Shown: in pieces, positions 1-6,693 of the stretch
Layout of the letters: every line of letters starts with the position of its first letter
Position numbering within the stretch: the stretch's first letter is position 1
Origin: Cytophagales bacterium
GTDB taxonomy: Bacteria; Bacteroidota; Bacteroidia; Cytophagales; Cyclobacteriaceae
Reading direction: 5' to 3'
Assembly (NCBI GenBank): GCA_027317105.1
Contig: DAHVFH010000053.1
Location: forward strand, 1-16,955
Length of the DNA stretch: 16,955 bases
Program-made: the position numbers and the translations under genes
The notes under the pieces: generated by a model
Told to the model about the DNA's origin: nothing
The model's input: the letters and a program-made list of their open reading frames with translations, nothing else
Database searches by the model: none

Positions 1-2
1 TA

Positions 3-119
3 CTGAAGAAAGAAGTTGAGTGTTGGGCAAGGCAAAGGAACAGAAAAAGAAAGAAAATCAACTGGTCTTTTACCAAGAAACAAGCGGATAGAAAGCTATC
101 TAAATATTATGTCGCATAA
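3..119 (+). mobile_element. C-terminal fragment of an IS630-type transposase (cut by window edge)
   Basis: An open frame enters from the left edge and ends at a TAA at 117-119. The 38 visible residues are very rich in Lys and Arg and contain W..QRN followed by INWSFT, then a KL..YY ending. From memory, IS630-family (DDE superfamily) transposases end in this way, with W...RN...INW.FT...A..KL..Y. Only this tail is visible, so the catalytic residues, the length and the terminal inverted repeats cannot be checked, nor whether the element is intact. The stop codon directly abuts the stop of the convergent lipoprotein gene. If this is a real IS end, the element's right terminus should lie inside the 3' end of that gene. 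The assignment rests on a short motif match and is moderate. Confidence 0.55.
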
Positions 120-818
120 CTAAATTGTCACTATACTAGTAGCGGAAACAATCTGCCCGCCACCAGTAACACTGAGTAAGTCATCATAAAAATTAGAAGG
201 CGTACTATGCTGATCTAAGGAAATTTGCCAGACATTCTGCGTGACGGCCACGAAGGGGTCATTCGATACCGCACTATAAACCGGATCTGTCTGAACGACA
301 TCGAACTGCGCTTTGGTAAGATTGAGGTTGATGAGTGTGTCTTGCCCCTGCCCAACAACAATATCTTGTTGCGCAAAAACGACAACTGTTTTTCCGGATG
401 CATCAATAAATACGGGAACCGTGTAAAGTCCATAAAATTTAACCTGGGCAGAGAGCAAGTCAATATTCGCAAAAAGAATAGAAATAACACCACTGTTTCC
501 GCTCCAAAGTCCTCCGATAATAATACTGCCTGTGTTATGATTGAATGGCAATGGATTATTCGCGTCTACTGTCACAGTAATTATTCCAGCTCCGGTAAAA
601 CCGCTTTTGCTTTGTGAACTGAATTGCATGTTGGCGGGTAGCGGATCGCCATTAAAAGCAGACTGGGCGATTGATGCACAATAACCAATGGCTGCAGTAG
701 CTTTGAAGCCCTGCGTTAACGGAGTCAGATCCGGCTGCTGATTTAAGTCTTTCAATTTGTTACAGGCAAAAAAGGAAACCACAGCAACGCATAAAATACA
801 ATATTTCAAAAATGTCAT
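120..818 (-). CDS. Predicted lipoprotein, unknown function
   Basis: This encodes 232 residues counted from the ATG at 816-818. A TTG seven codons upstream (839) would also be in frame, but the ATG puts a proper signal peptide at the N-terminus. That peptide is a short basic start (MTFLKY), a hydrophobic core and a lipobox ending SFFAC, with the lipidated Cys at about residue 19. Export and lipid anchoring are therefore well supported. The rest is rich in Gly, Val, Ile, Thr and Asn and looks like beta-structure. I recognise no domain. A TAACTTTC sequence (complement of 842-849) is a one-mismatch match to the Bacteroidota -7 element. The stop lies against the stop of the transposase-like frame, so the last residues may come from, or have been altered by, an insertion-sequence end. 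It is divergent from parA. Confidence 0.72.
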   Translation of the reverse strand: MTFLKYCILCVAVVSFFACNKLKDLNQQPDLTPLTQGFKATAAIGYCASIAQSAFNGDPLPANMQFSSQSKSGFTGAGIITVTVDANNPLPFNHNTGSIIIGGLWSGNSGVISILFANIDLLSAQVKFYGLYTVPVFIDASGKTVVVFAQQDIVVGQGQDTLINLNLTKAQFDVVQTDPVYSAVSNDPFVAVTQNVWQISLDQHSTPSNFYDDLLSVTGGGQIVSATSIVTI

Positions 819-868
819 AGTCGCATGATTTAATGGCAAAGGAAAGTTAATCTTTTAAATCGGAAATG

Positions 869-900
869 GTCGTGCCACCATTTTGGAGTGGTGGCACGAC
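869..900. repeat. Perfect 12-bp inverted repeat (hairpin 1)
   Basis: GTCGTGCCACCA at 869-880 is exactly complementary to TGGTGGCACGAC at 889-900, with an 8-nt loop. The stem is GC-rich and would be stable in RNA or as a cruciform. No T-run follows on the plus strand, and it lies upstream of both flanking genes, so it is not an ordinary terminator. It sits two bases from a second hairpin, so the pair could be a REP/BIME-like unit or a small mobile repeat. Confidence 0.85.
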
Positions 901-902
901 TG

Positions 903-924
903 CGTCAGGACGGAAGACCTGACG
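903..924. repeat. 7-bp inverted repeat (hairpin 2)
   Basis: CGTCAGG at 903-909 pairs exactly with CCTGACG at 918-924 around an 8-nt loop. It has the same loop length as the neighbouring larger hairpin. The side-by-side arrangement in a divergent intergenic region resembles a paired palindromic repeat unit. Whether it recurs in the genome cannot be told from this window. Confidence 0.75.
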
Positions 925-960
925 GGCATGAAACAGCCAGCATATTGGCTAATTGATCTA

Positions 961-978
961 TCAACAATCCATTGTTGA
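961..978. promoter_or_regulatory. Near-perfect palindrome, candidate operator
   Basis: TCAACAAT at 961-968 and ATTGTTGA at 971-978 are exact reverse complements separated by CC. An 8-bp dyad with a 2-bp centre is typical of a dimeric regulator's binding site. It lies about 55 bp upstream of the predicted parA -7 element and 145 bp upstream of the lipoprotein start. No regulator gene is adjacent, so the protein bound is unknown. Confidence 0.45.
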
Positions 979-983
979 AGGTA

Positions 984-1016
984 CGTGGATAACATCATGT
1001 TTCACGATGTTCCACG
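984..1016. promoter_or_regulatory. Cluster of parS-like half-sites upstream of parA
   Basis: TGTTTCACG (998-1006) and TGTTCCACG (1008-1016) are direct repeats ten bases apart. Each matches one half of the conserved bacterial parS palindrome (TGTTNCACGTGAAACA). CGTGGATAACA at 984-994 is an inverted half-site with two extra bases. No complete parS palindrome is present. The cluster lies just upstream of, and probably overlapping, the -33 region of the parA promoter. ParB-type binding or autoregulation is therefore plausible but inferred. The left element also reads TTATCCACG on the minus strand, one base from a DnaA box. Confidence 0.45.
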
Positions 1017-1031
1017 ATCGCGCAATAACCT

Positions 1032-1039
1032 TATCTTTG
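1032..1039 (+). promoter_or_regulatory. Predicted -7 promoter element for parA
   Basis: TATCTTTG matches the Bacteroidota housekeeping -7 consensus TAnnTTTG exactly. It would place transcription start near 1045, about 28 nt before the parA ATG. No good TTG -33 element is seen at the usual distance. The parS-like half-sites occupy that position instead. Confidence 0.6.
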
Positions 1040-1072
1040 CTTCTCTTATTTAAATACTGAAGGTACGAATCC

Positions 1073-1846
1073 ATGGGTAAAATCATTGCTATTGCTAATC
1101 AAAAAGGTGGGGTGGGTAAAACTACCTCCGCCATCAACTTAGCCGCCAGTTTGGCGGTACTGGAGCATAAGACCCTCCTGGTCGATGCCGACCCGCAAGC
1201 CAACTCCACTTCGGGGTTGGGCATGAATCCCAAGGACATCAAGAAAAGCATTTATGAGTGCATGGTGGATGGCGTGGATCCCCACGATGCCATCATCAAA
1301 AACGAATTAAAATTTTTGGATGTACTGCCTTCGCACATTGATTTAGTTGGTGCTGAGGTAGAGATGGTAAACATTGAGCATCGAGAAGAAAAAATGCGCA
1401 ATGCCTTGGCCAAAATCAAGGACGATTACGATTTTATATTAATTGATTGCTCTCCATCCCTCGGCCTGATTACCATCAACTCACTCACAGCTGCTGATTC
1501 GGTGATGATTCCCGTGCAGTGCGAATACTTTGCGCTAGAAGGGCTGGGCAAATTACTCAATACCATTAAGATCATCCAAACCCGCCTAAACCCAAAATTG
1601 GAAATTGAAGGCATTCTGTTGACCCTCTACGATTCACGTACTTCGTTGGGCAATCAGGTGGTGGAAGAAGTGCGTACGCATTTTAAAAGTATAGCCTTCA
1701 AAACGATAATCCCTAGGAATGTCAAGTTGAGCGAATCGCCCAGCTTTGGGCTGCCCGTAATTGTGCATGATGCCGAAAGCAAAGGCGCCATCAGCTACCT
1801 GAACCTGGCCCATGAAGTGTTGAACAAAAATGGATTTCACAAATGA
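1073..1846 (+). CDS. parA: Chromosome-partitioning ATPase ParA (Soj family)
   Basis: This 257-aa protein is a full-length ParA/Soj/MinD-superfamily ATPase. The deviant Walker A KGGVGKTT lies at residues 11-18 with its signature first lysine. Walker A' VDADPQANST is at about 37-46 and Walker B FILIDCSPS at about 121-129. In this family ATP-bound dimers bind DNA non-specifically, and ParB stimulates hydrolysis to move origin regions apart. The N-terminus starts directly with the beta-strand before Walker A, with no helix-turn-helix extension. That fits a chromosomal rather than a large plasmid-type ParA. The stop overlaps the parB start by four bases (ATGA), indicating translational coupling. 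A TAnnTTTG promoter lies about 35 bp upstream. The downstream DUF5683-dapB-lepB context also indicates the chromosomal par locus. Confidence 0.96.
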   Translation: MGKIIAIANQKGGVGKTTSAINLAASLAVLEHKTLLVDADPQANSTSGLGMNPKDIKKSIYECMVDGVDPHDAIIKNELKFLDVLPSHIDLVGAEVEMVNIEHREEKMRNALAKIKDDYDFILIDCSPSLGLITINSLTAADSVMIPVQCEYFALEGLGKLLNTIKIIQTRLNPKLEIEGILLTLYDSRTSLGNQVVEEVRTHFKSIAFKTIIPRNVKLSESPSFGLPVIVHDAESKGAISYLNLAHEVLNKNGFHK

Positions 1847-2739
1847 GCAAAAAGAAAGCCTTGGGGCGCGGACTGAGTGCACTGCTTAGTGACTCCGAAG
1901 ACGAAAGATCAGAAATGGATATCACTTCACCGGCTACGGTTGAATTGATGACCACCAGCAATTTGAATGAAATTGCGGTCGAGGAAATTGAAACCAATCC
2001 CTTTCAACCTCGTCAGCATTTTGATCAGGAGGCACTGAAGGAGTTGGCAGATTCTATCAAGTTGCATGGCATTATTCAACCCATCACGGTACGCAAGCTT
2101 TCCGATCATCAATTTCAATTGATTTCTGGGGAAAGGCGCTACCAGGCGTCTAAACTGGCGGGACTCACCGCACTTCCAGCTTATGTGCGTACCGCCAACG
2201 ACCAGCAAATGCTGGAAATGGCCCTCATTGAGAACATCCAACGCGAGAACTTAAATCCTATCGAAATTTCGTTGAGCTATCAGCGCCTCATTTCTGAATG
2301 CAACCTGAAACAAGAGGAGTTAGGTGACCGAGTAGGTAAAAACCGGACAACGGTAACGAACTATTTGCGGCTTCTTAAACTGCCACCTGATATTCAGATC
2401 GCTTTGCGCGATAATCGAATCTCGATGGGCCATGCCCGCGCCATCATCAACATTGATGATTCATCTTCGCAGTTGTTCATTTTCAAAAAAATTATCACAG
2501 ATGATCTCTCGGTACGGGCGGTAGAATCGATGGTCCGTGAGCTGACACAGGGCTCAAAAGAGAGCCTGGTGACCAAACCGCAAGGTGTACCCAAGGAAAT
2601 TCAACAACTTCAATCAACCCTTTCTTCACACTTTGGCACGAAAATTACTGTGAAGAGCGATGGCAAAAAAGGCGACATACGAATACCCTTTTTGTCGATG
2701 GAGGATCTTAACCGGATCCTCGACATTTTAAAAATTTAA
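1843..2739 (+). CDS. parB: Chromosome-partitioning protein ParB (Spo0J family)
   Basis: This 298-aa protein is ParB/Spo0J. It begins with the basic KKKALGRGLSALL segment, the family's usual N-terminal ParA-interacting motif. The CTP-binding ParB/Srx domain follows, with NPFQPR at about 52-57, GERRYQASKLAG at 96-107 and ENIQRENL at 130-137. The DNA-binding helix-turn-helix region is at about 155-180 (LGDRVGKNRTTVTNYLRLL). A C-terminal dimerisation domain ends the protein. In this family ParB loads at parS, slides as a CTP-dependent clamp and stimulates ParA. The start ATG overlaps the parA stop. The next gene starts one base after the parB stop, so at least three genes form one transcription unit. 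Confidence 0.96.
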   Translation: MSKKKALGRGLSALLSDSEDERSEMDITSPATVELMTTSNLNEIAVEEIETNPFQPRQHFDQEALKELADSIKLHGIIQPITVRKLSDHQFQLISGERRYQASKLAGLTALPAYVRTANDQQMLEMALIENIQRENLNPIEISLSYQRLISECNLKQEELGDRVGKNRTTVTNYLRLLKLPPDIQIALRDNRISMGHARAIINIDDSSSQLFIFKKIITDDLSVRAVESMVRELTQGSKESLVTKPQGVPKEIQQLQSTLSSHFGTKITVKSDGKKGDIRIPFLSMEDLNRILDILKI

Positions 2740-2740
2740 G

Positions 2741-3358
2741 ATGCGCCTTTCCTTTTTTCTGTTTTTACTGCTATTGGCATGTGTTTATGGCAATGCACAG
2801 CAAACAAAAAAAGATACCAGTACCCTTGCAAGACCGGATACCACCGAAATCATGAGGAACGATAGCCTCAATCTCAAAAAAGAAAAGATCATCGACATTG
2901 AATCGTATGCGGCACGATATGATCCACGAAAGGCACTATTCTATTCAGCCATACTTCCTGGTGCTGGCCAGGCCTACAACAAAAAATATTGGAAAATTCC
3001 TTTAGTTTATGGCGGATTCATCAGCTTGATTGCTGTCGTAAAATTTTACAATGATTCGGAAACAAGATACCGAAACCTACTCTTCACTGCCATCAACCAA
3101 CCTAGCACTTCCATTTCCCCTGTAAACGGCCTCACCAATACCCAGTTGATTACACAATTGCGCCCCATTGTAGAGCAGGCGCGCAGGCAACGCGACTACT
3201 TTACCATCTTTACTGGTCTTTTTTATATTTTGCAATTGGTTGATGCCCATGTAGATGCCCATTTGAAAGAATTTGACCTTAATCCACAATTGCATGTTAA
3301 GGCGATGCCCTGGGTGAGTCCGGGAGGTATTGGCATGGGGTTGTCCGTTCGATTTTAA
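2741..3358 (+). CDS. DUF5683 membrane protein
   Basis: This 205-aa protein has an N-terminal signal peptide (hydrophobic residues 4-14, probable cleavage near GNAQ, 17-20). A polar linker is followed by the core motif ILPGAGQAYNKKYWKIP (71-87), characteristic of the Bacteroidota DUF5683 family. Hydrophobic segments at about 88-103 and 153-168 suggest two membrane passes. No function is established to my knowledge. It starts one base after the parB stop and precedes dapB by 29 bp. This order is common in Bacteroidota, so co-transcription with the segregation genes is very likely and hints at an envelope role tied to growth or division. That role is inference. Confidence 0.85.
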   Translation: MRLSFFLFLLLLACVYGNAQQTKKDTSTLARPDTTEIMRNDSLNLKKEKIIDIESYAARYDPRKALFYSAILPGAGQAYNKKYWKIPLVYGGFISLIAVVKFYNDSETRYRNLLFTAINQPSTSISPVNGLTNTQLITQLRPIVEQARRQRDYFTIFTGLFYILQLVDAHVDAHLKEFDLNPQLHVKAMPWVSPGGIGMGLSVRF

Positions 3359-3387
3359 ACCGCTACCAAACACCACACCTAATCACC

Positions 3388-4095
3388 ATGAACATACTCC
3401 TCATCGGTTACGGAAAAATGGGAAAGACAATCGAAGCCATTGCCCTGCAGCGTGGCCATTGTATTGTTGGCAAAGTTGATACCCCAGACGAATTATTGAA
3501 GTTTAGTGGAGCGGCTGATGTGGCGATAGAATTTTCTCAGCCCGATGCGGTTATTGACAATTTGAAATTCTGTTTTGAACACAAAATTCCGGTAGTCTGT
3601 GGGACAACCGGATGGCTGAATCAGAAGGCAGAAATTGAAACCGGCTGCCTCCAAAAAGACGGCACCTTTTTTTATGCCTCGAATTACAGTTTAGGCGTTA
3701 ACCTCTTTTTTAAGCTAAACGAATATTTAGCTAAACTCATGAATGGCCGAACGGGTTATGAGGTTTCGATGGACGAAACCCACCATACGCAAAAGAAAGA
3801 TGCGCCTAGCGGCACCGCCATCACACTGGCTGAAGGAATCCTTAAAAATTACACCGGAAAGAGAGAATGGGTACTGAATGAAACGCAAAACCCAGAAGCA
3901 CTCGTTATCCATGCCCATCGCGAAGACCCTGCCCCTGGCACGCATGAAGTTCACTATCGGTCAGCGGTTGATGATTTAGAAATCAAGCACACCGCCCATT
4001 CGCGGGAGGGTTTTGCCTTAGGCGCTGTATTGGTGGCTGAATGGCTGGCCGGGAAAAAAGGTGTTTATTCCATGGATGATTTTTTAAAGTTCTGA
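3388..4095 (+). CDS. dapB: 4-hydroxy-tetrahydrodipicolinate reductase
   Basis: This 235-aa enzyme catalyses the NAD(P)H-dependent reduction step of the diaminopimelate/lysine pathway, which supplies peptidoglycan precursors. The N-terminal Rossmann motif GYGKMG is at 7-12. CGTTGW (71-76) and ASNYSLGVNLF (97-107) are the usual nucleotide- and substrate-site segments. ETHHTQKKDAPSGTA (130-144) is the family signature, with catalytic His132 and Lys136 by analogy to the E. coli enzyme. The length is slightly short compared with the roughly 270 aa of proteobacterial DapB, as is usual in Bacteroidota, where the region after the Rossmann strand is reduced. It is the last gene of the par cluster, with a 236-bp gap before lepB. 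Confidence 0.95.
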   Translation: MNILLIGYGKMGKTIEAIALQRGHCIVGKVDTPDELLKFSGAADVAIEFSQPDAVIDNLKFCFEHKIPVVCGTTGWLNQKAEIETGCLQKDGTFFYASNYSLGVNLFFKLNEYLAKLMNGRTGYEVSMDETHHTQKKDAPSGTAITLAEGILKNYTGKREWVLNETQNPEALVIHAHREDPAPGTHEVHYRSAVDDLEIKHTAHSREGFALGAVLVAEWLAGKKGVYSMDDFLKF

Positions 4096-4294
4096 CTTAC
4101 GGATATTTTGGTTTTCTTTGCGCACGGAATTCAAAACTCCCTACTTAAAACCAATATCATTAAGTTAAGAGCATATTTGAACCCCATCGGAACATAGAAA
4201 TGCACATATAAAATAAATAAATGCAGGATAAACACAGTAAATCTTCGATATGTGCTGAACCCTTAAGTGCGAGTGTAAAATTCGCTGTATTATA

Positions 4295-4302
4295 TAGTTT
4301 TG
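4295..4302 (+). promoter_or_regulatory. Predicted -7 promoter element for lepB
   Basis: TAGTTTTG is an exact TAnnTTTG match about 30 bp upstream of the lepB ATG. Transcription would start near 4308 and leave a leader of about 24 nt. No convincing -33 TTG is visible. The rest of the 236-bp dapB-lepB gap (4096-4331) is AT-rich with no gene or terminator I can support. Confidence 0.5.
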
Positions 4303-4331
4303 AATGTTGAATCAATAATCTTGAATTAGAT

Positions 4332-5480
4332 ATGAATTGGAAATTCTGGGAAAAGAAGAAGGAAGAAAAAAAGCAACCCAAATCAATGCTTCGCGAATGG
4401 TGGGATGCCGTTCTTTTTGCGGTGGTAGCGGCCACGTTAATTCGCTGGCTGATTATGGAAGCCTATACCATCCCCACCCCCTCTATGGAGAATTCGTTGC
4501 TCGTTGGTGATTTTCTTTTTGTTAGCAAATTTCACTATGGCACACGCACACCACGTACGCCCCTGCAAATCCCACTTACTCATCAAAAAATATGGTTTAC
4601 CGAAATCCCCTCTTACCTGGACTGGATTCAATTGCCGACCTTTCGCCTACCGGGCATCAGTCATGTCAAGCGCGAAGACGTTGTCGTCTTCAATGTTCCG
4701 GGTTATGCAGAAAATAATTACGGGCTTCCACGCGACCAATGGAAGCAATATCCGGTTGATTTAAAAACCAATTATATCAAACGGTGTGTGGCTATCCCTG
4801 GTGATGTGTTAGAAATAAAAGACCGACAACTTTTCATTAACGGCCAAGCCTTAAAAAATCCGGAGCACATGCAACACCGATATCATGTTGTCTCCAAAGA
4901 CGAAATTAATAAACGGAATTTGGACGGACTTGGCCTTGATCCAGAAGATTATCAAAGTTATGGCCGCACAGCGGTTGATCAGGTTGACTATATGATGTTG
5001 CTTTCAGCCAAAAAAATGGAAGAAGTAAAAGCCCTCCCTTACATTAAATCGGTGGAACTACCAGCTACTGACCATGAAGCAGACTCGCGGATTTTCGCCA
5101 GTTCAAAATACAGCCATTGGAATGGCGATAATTTTGGGCCACTTACCATCCCCAAAGAAGGAATGACCATTCCCATCAATGACTCTACCTTATCGGTCTA
5201 CGGTTCTACCATCAGCGAATTTGATCATAACCAAGATGTAAAAATTGATAACGGTAAGCTTACCATCGAAGGTAAAGAGATAACGGAATACACCTTCAAG
5301 CAAAATTATTACTTCATGATGGGCGATAACCGCGATAACTCCCTCGACTCACGCTACTGGGGCTTCGTGCCCGAAGATCACATTGTTGGGAAAGGATTTT
5401 TTATCTGGCTATCGTTGGATAAGTATGGCGATTTTCTTCACAAGATAAGGTGGAGCAGGTTCTTTAATTTGATTAGATAG
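4332..5480 (+). CDS. lepB: Signal peptidase I
   Basis: This 382-aa inner-membrane serine protease removes signal peptides from exported proteins. A charged N-terminus precedes one membrane segment (about 25-43). Box B follows: YTIPTPSMENSL, with nucleophile Ser51. Box D is NYIKRCVAIPGDVLEI, with the general base Lys150. Box E is GDNRDNSLDSRYWGF, at 332 onward. The C-terminal end is LSLDKYGDFLHKIRWSRFF. The protein is larger than typical E. coli-type or Gram-positive enzymes, because about 160 residues (about 170-330) separate box D from box E. That fits the enlarged LepB forms of Bacteroidota. A separate promoter upstream indicates transcription independent of the par cluster. It converges on ung with a 17-bp gap. 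Confidence 0.95.
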   Translation: MNWKFWEKKKEEKKQPKSMLREWWDAVLFAVVAATLIRWLIMEAYTIPTPSMENSLLVGDFLFVSKFHYGTRTPRTPLQIPLTHQKIWFTEIPSYLDWIQLPTFRLPGISHVKREDVVVFNVPGYAENNYGLPRDQWKQYPVDLKTNYIKRCVAIPGDVLEIKDRQLFINGQALKNPEHMQHRYHVVSKDEINKRNLDGLGLDPEDYQSYGRTAVDQVDYMMLLSAKKMEEVKALPYIKSVELPATDHEADSRIFASSKYSHWNGDNFGPLTIPKEGMTIPINDSTLSVYGSTISEFDHNQDVKIDNGKLTIEGKEITEYTFKQNYYFMMGDNRDNSLDSRYWGFVPEDHIVGKGFFIWLSLDKYGDFLHKIRWSRFFNLIR

Positions 5481-5497
5481 ACGTGAACATCCAAATC

Positions 5498-6199
5498 CTA
5501 CCAATCAACCTCTTTAAGCCCCTTGCTGCGCAAATATTCATTGGCTTTGCTGAAGTGCTTGCACCCAAAGAACCCCCGATCGGCTGAAAATGGGGAGGGA
5601 TGCGCACTCATCAAAACTAGGTGTTTCGATCGGTCGATCACCTCGCCTTTCTTTTGAGCATAAGCCCCCCACAATAGAAACACCACATTGGTTTTTTCAT
5701 CGGAAATCGTTTTGATCACGGCATCGGTAAAAATTTCCCACCCTTTATTTTGATGAGAACCAGGCGAAGATGCCCGCACCGTTAGGGTTGCATTGAGCAA
5801 TAATACGCCCTCGTGCGCCCATCGTTCTAAGTCGCCCGTGGAAGGAATGGGCTTACCTATGTCTTTATGGATTTCTTTAAAAATATTCACTAGTGAAGGA
5901 GGAGACCGAACGCCAGTCCGAACGGAAAAACACAAACCATTGGCCTGCCCCACGCCATGATATGGATCTTGCCCGATAATGACCACTTTTACATCTTCAA
6001 ATGCACAGCAATCAAAAGCGCGAAAAATCTCCTTACCTGGTGGGTACACCGTTTGGGTTTTGTATTCATCCTTCACAAAATGAGTAAGTTGCAAGAAATA
6101 ACCCTTCTGAAATTCATTCGCCAGTCTTATTTTCCAGGAGGGTGCGATATTTACTTCAGAAGGCATGTGGGCGAATTTTTCAGTAACAAAACTATCCAT
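5498..6199 (-). CDS. ung: Uracil-DNA glycosylase, family 1
   Basis: This 233-aa enzyme excises uracil from DNA to start base-excision repair. The water-activating motif GQDPYHG is at 76-82, with catalytic Asp78. The uracil-recognition strand LLLNATLTV is at about 133-141, with Asn136. The DNA-intercalation motif HPSPFSADRGFFGC starts at His200. All are intact, and the length is normal. The start at 6197-6199 gives the usual N-terminus; an internal Met12 is less likely. It is divergent from apaG with a 38-bp gap. TAATTTTC (complement of 6206-6213) is a one-mismatch -7 element for this gene, nested in the apaG promoter region. Confidence 0.96.
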   Translation of the reverse strand: MDSFVTEKFAHMPSEVNIAPSWKIRLANEFQKGYFLQLTHFVKDEYKTQTVYPPGKEIFRAFDCCAFEDVKVVIIGQDPYHGVGQANGLCFSVRTGVRSPPSLVNIFKEIHKDIGKPIPSTGDLERWAHEGVLLLNATLTVRASSPGSHQNKGWEIFTDAVIKTISDEKTNVVFLLWGAYAQKKGEVIDRSKHLVLMSAHPSPFSADRGFFGCKHFSKANEYLRSKGLKEVDW

Positions 6200-6203
6200 T
6201 AGC

Positions 6204-6232
6204 TTGAAAATTAGAAAAAATTGATATTTTTG
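6204..6232 (+). promoter_or_regulatory. Complete Bacteroidota promoter of apaG (TTG-18-TATTTTTG)
   Basis: TTG at 6204-6206 and TATTTTTG at 6225-6232 are separated by 18 bp, matching both halves of the Bacteroidota promoter (-33 TTG and -7 TAnnTTTG). It is the best complete promoter in the window. The expected transcription start (about 6237-6239) falls on the apaG ATG at 6238, suggesting a leaderless or nearly leaderless mRNA. Confidence 0.65.
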
Positions 6233-6237
6233 GACAG

Positions 6238-6624
6238 ATGATAGCAGAAGTAACTCAAGGCGTAAAGGTAACTGTAGAGACGGAATACCAACCTTCGTAT
6301 TCCAACCCGGGGCAACTTCACTATGTCTTTACTTATCGGATTACCATTGAAAACCAGAGTGAGTACACTGTTCAGTTGCTTCGCAGGCATTGGCATATCA
6401 AAGATGCGGGCTTTGAGGCAAGGGAGGTAGAAGGGGAAGGAGTTGTCGGCCAGCAGCCTGTTTTGGAGCCTGGGCAAGCTCACCAATACGTCTCTGGGTG
6501 CAATCTAAAATCTGGGCTAGGAAAAATGAGGGGTGCTTATTTGATGGAACGGATCATGGATGGCAGCAAGTTTGATGTTACTATCCCCGAATTCACTATG
6601 GTGGCGCCAATGCGGTTGAATTGA
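6238..6624 (+). CDS. apaG: ApaG-family protein
   Basis: This 128-aa single-domain protein has an ApaG (DUF525) fold. It contains RRHWHI at 49-54 and the family core with GEG.VG at about 66-71, PVLEPGQ..QYVSG at about 74-87 and MRGAYLM at 97-103. ApaG domains are fibronectin-III-like. In E. coli apaG lies with apaH and ksgA and is linked to Co2+/Mg2+ phenotypes, and the same domain occurs in some F-box proteins. Its biochemical role remains unclear. Here it is next to ung, not apaH. The ATG is placed by the N-terminal homology pattern (residues 1-15 lead into the first strand) and by the promoter just upstream, which leaves almost no 5' leader. Confidence 0.93.
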   Translation: MIAEVTQGVKVTVETEYQPSYSNPGQLHYVFTYRITIENQSEYTVQLLRRHWHIKDAGFEAREVEGEGVVGQQPVLEPGQAHQYVSGCNLKSGLGKMRGAYLMERIMDGSKFDVTIPEFTMVAPMRLN

Positions 6625-6693
6625 CCCTACCCTCTCCTTGGCTTTTATTTCCCCGTTCGGTTTTTCACGCTTATCTTTAGACTCTGATTTCCC

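Noticed and set aside
225..617. A 130-codon plus-strand frame opposite the lipoprotein gene
   Set aside because: It is antisense to a gene with a clear signal peptide and lipobox, has no recognisable domain and a residue composition typical of an antisense frame.
4202..4255. Inverted repeat GCACATAT ... ATATGTGC in the dapB-lepB gap
   Set aside because: The 8-bp AT-rich arms are separated by 38 bases and have no T-run or compact loop, so they do not form a convincing terminator or riboswitch.
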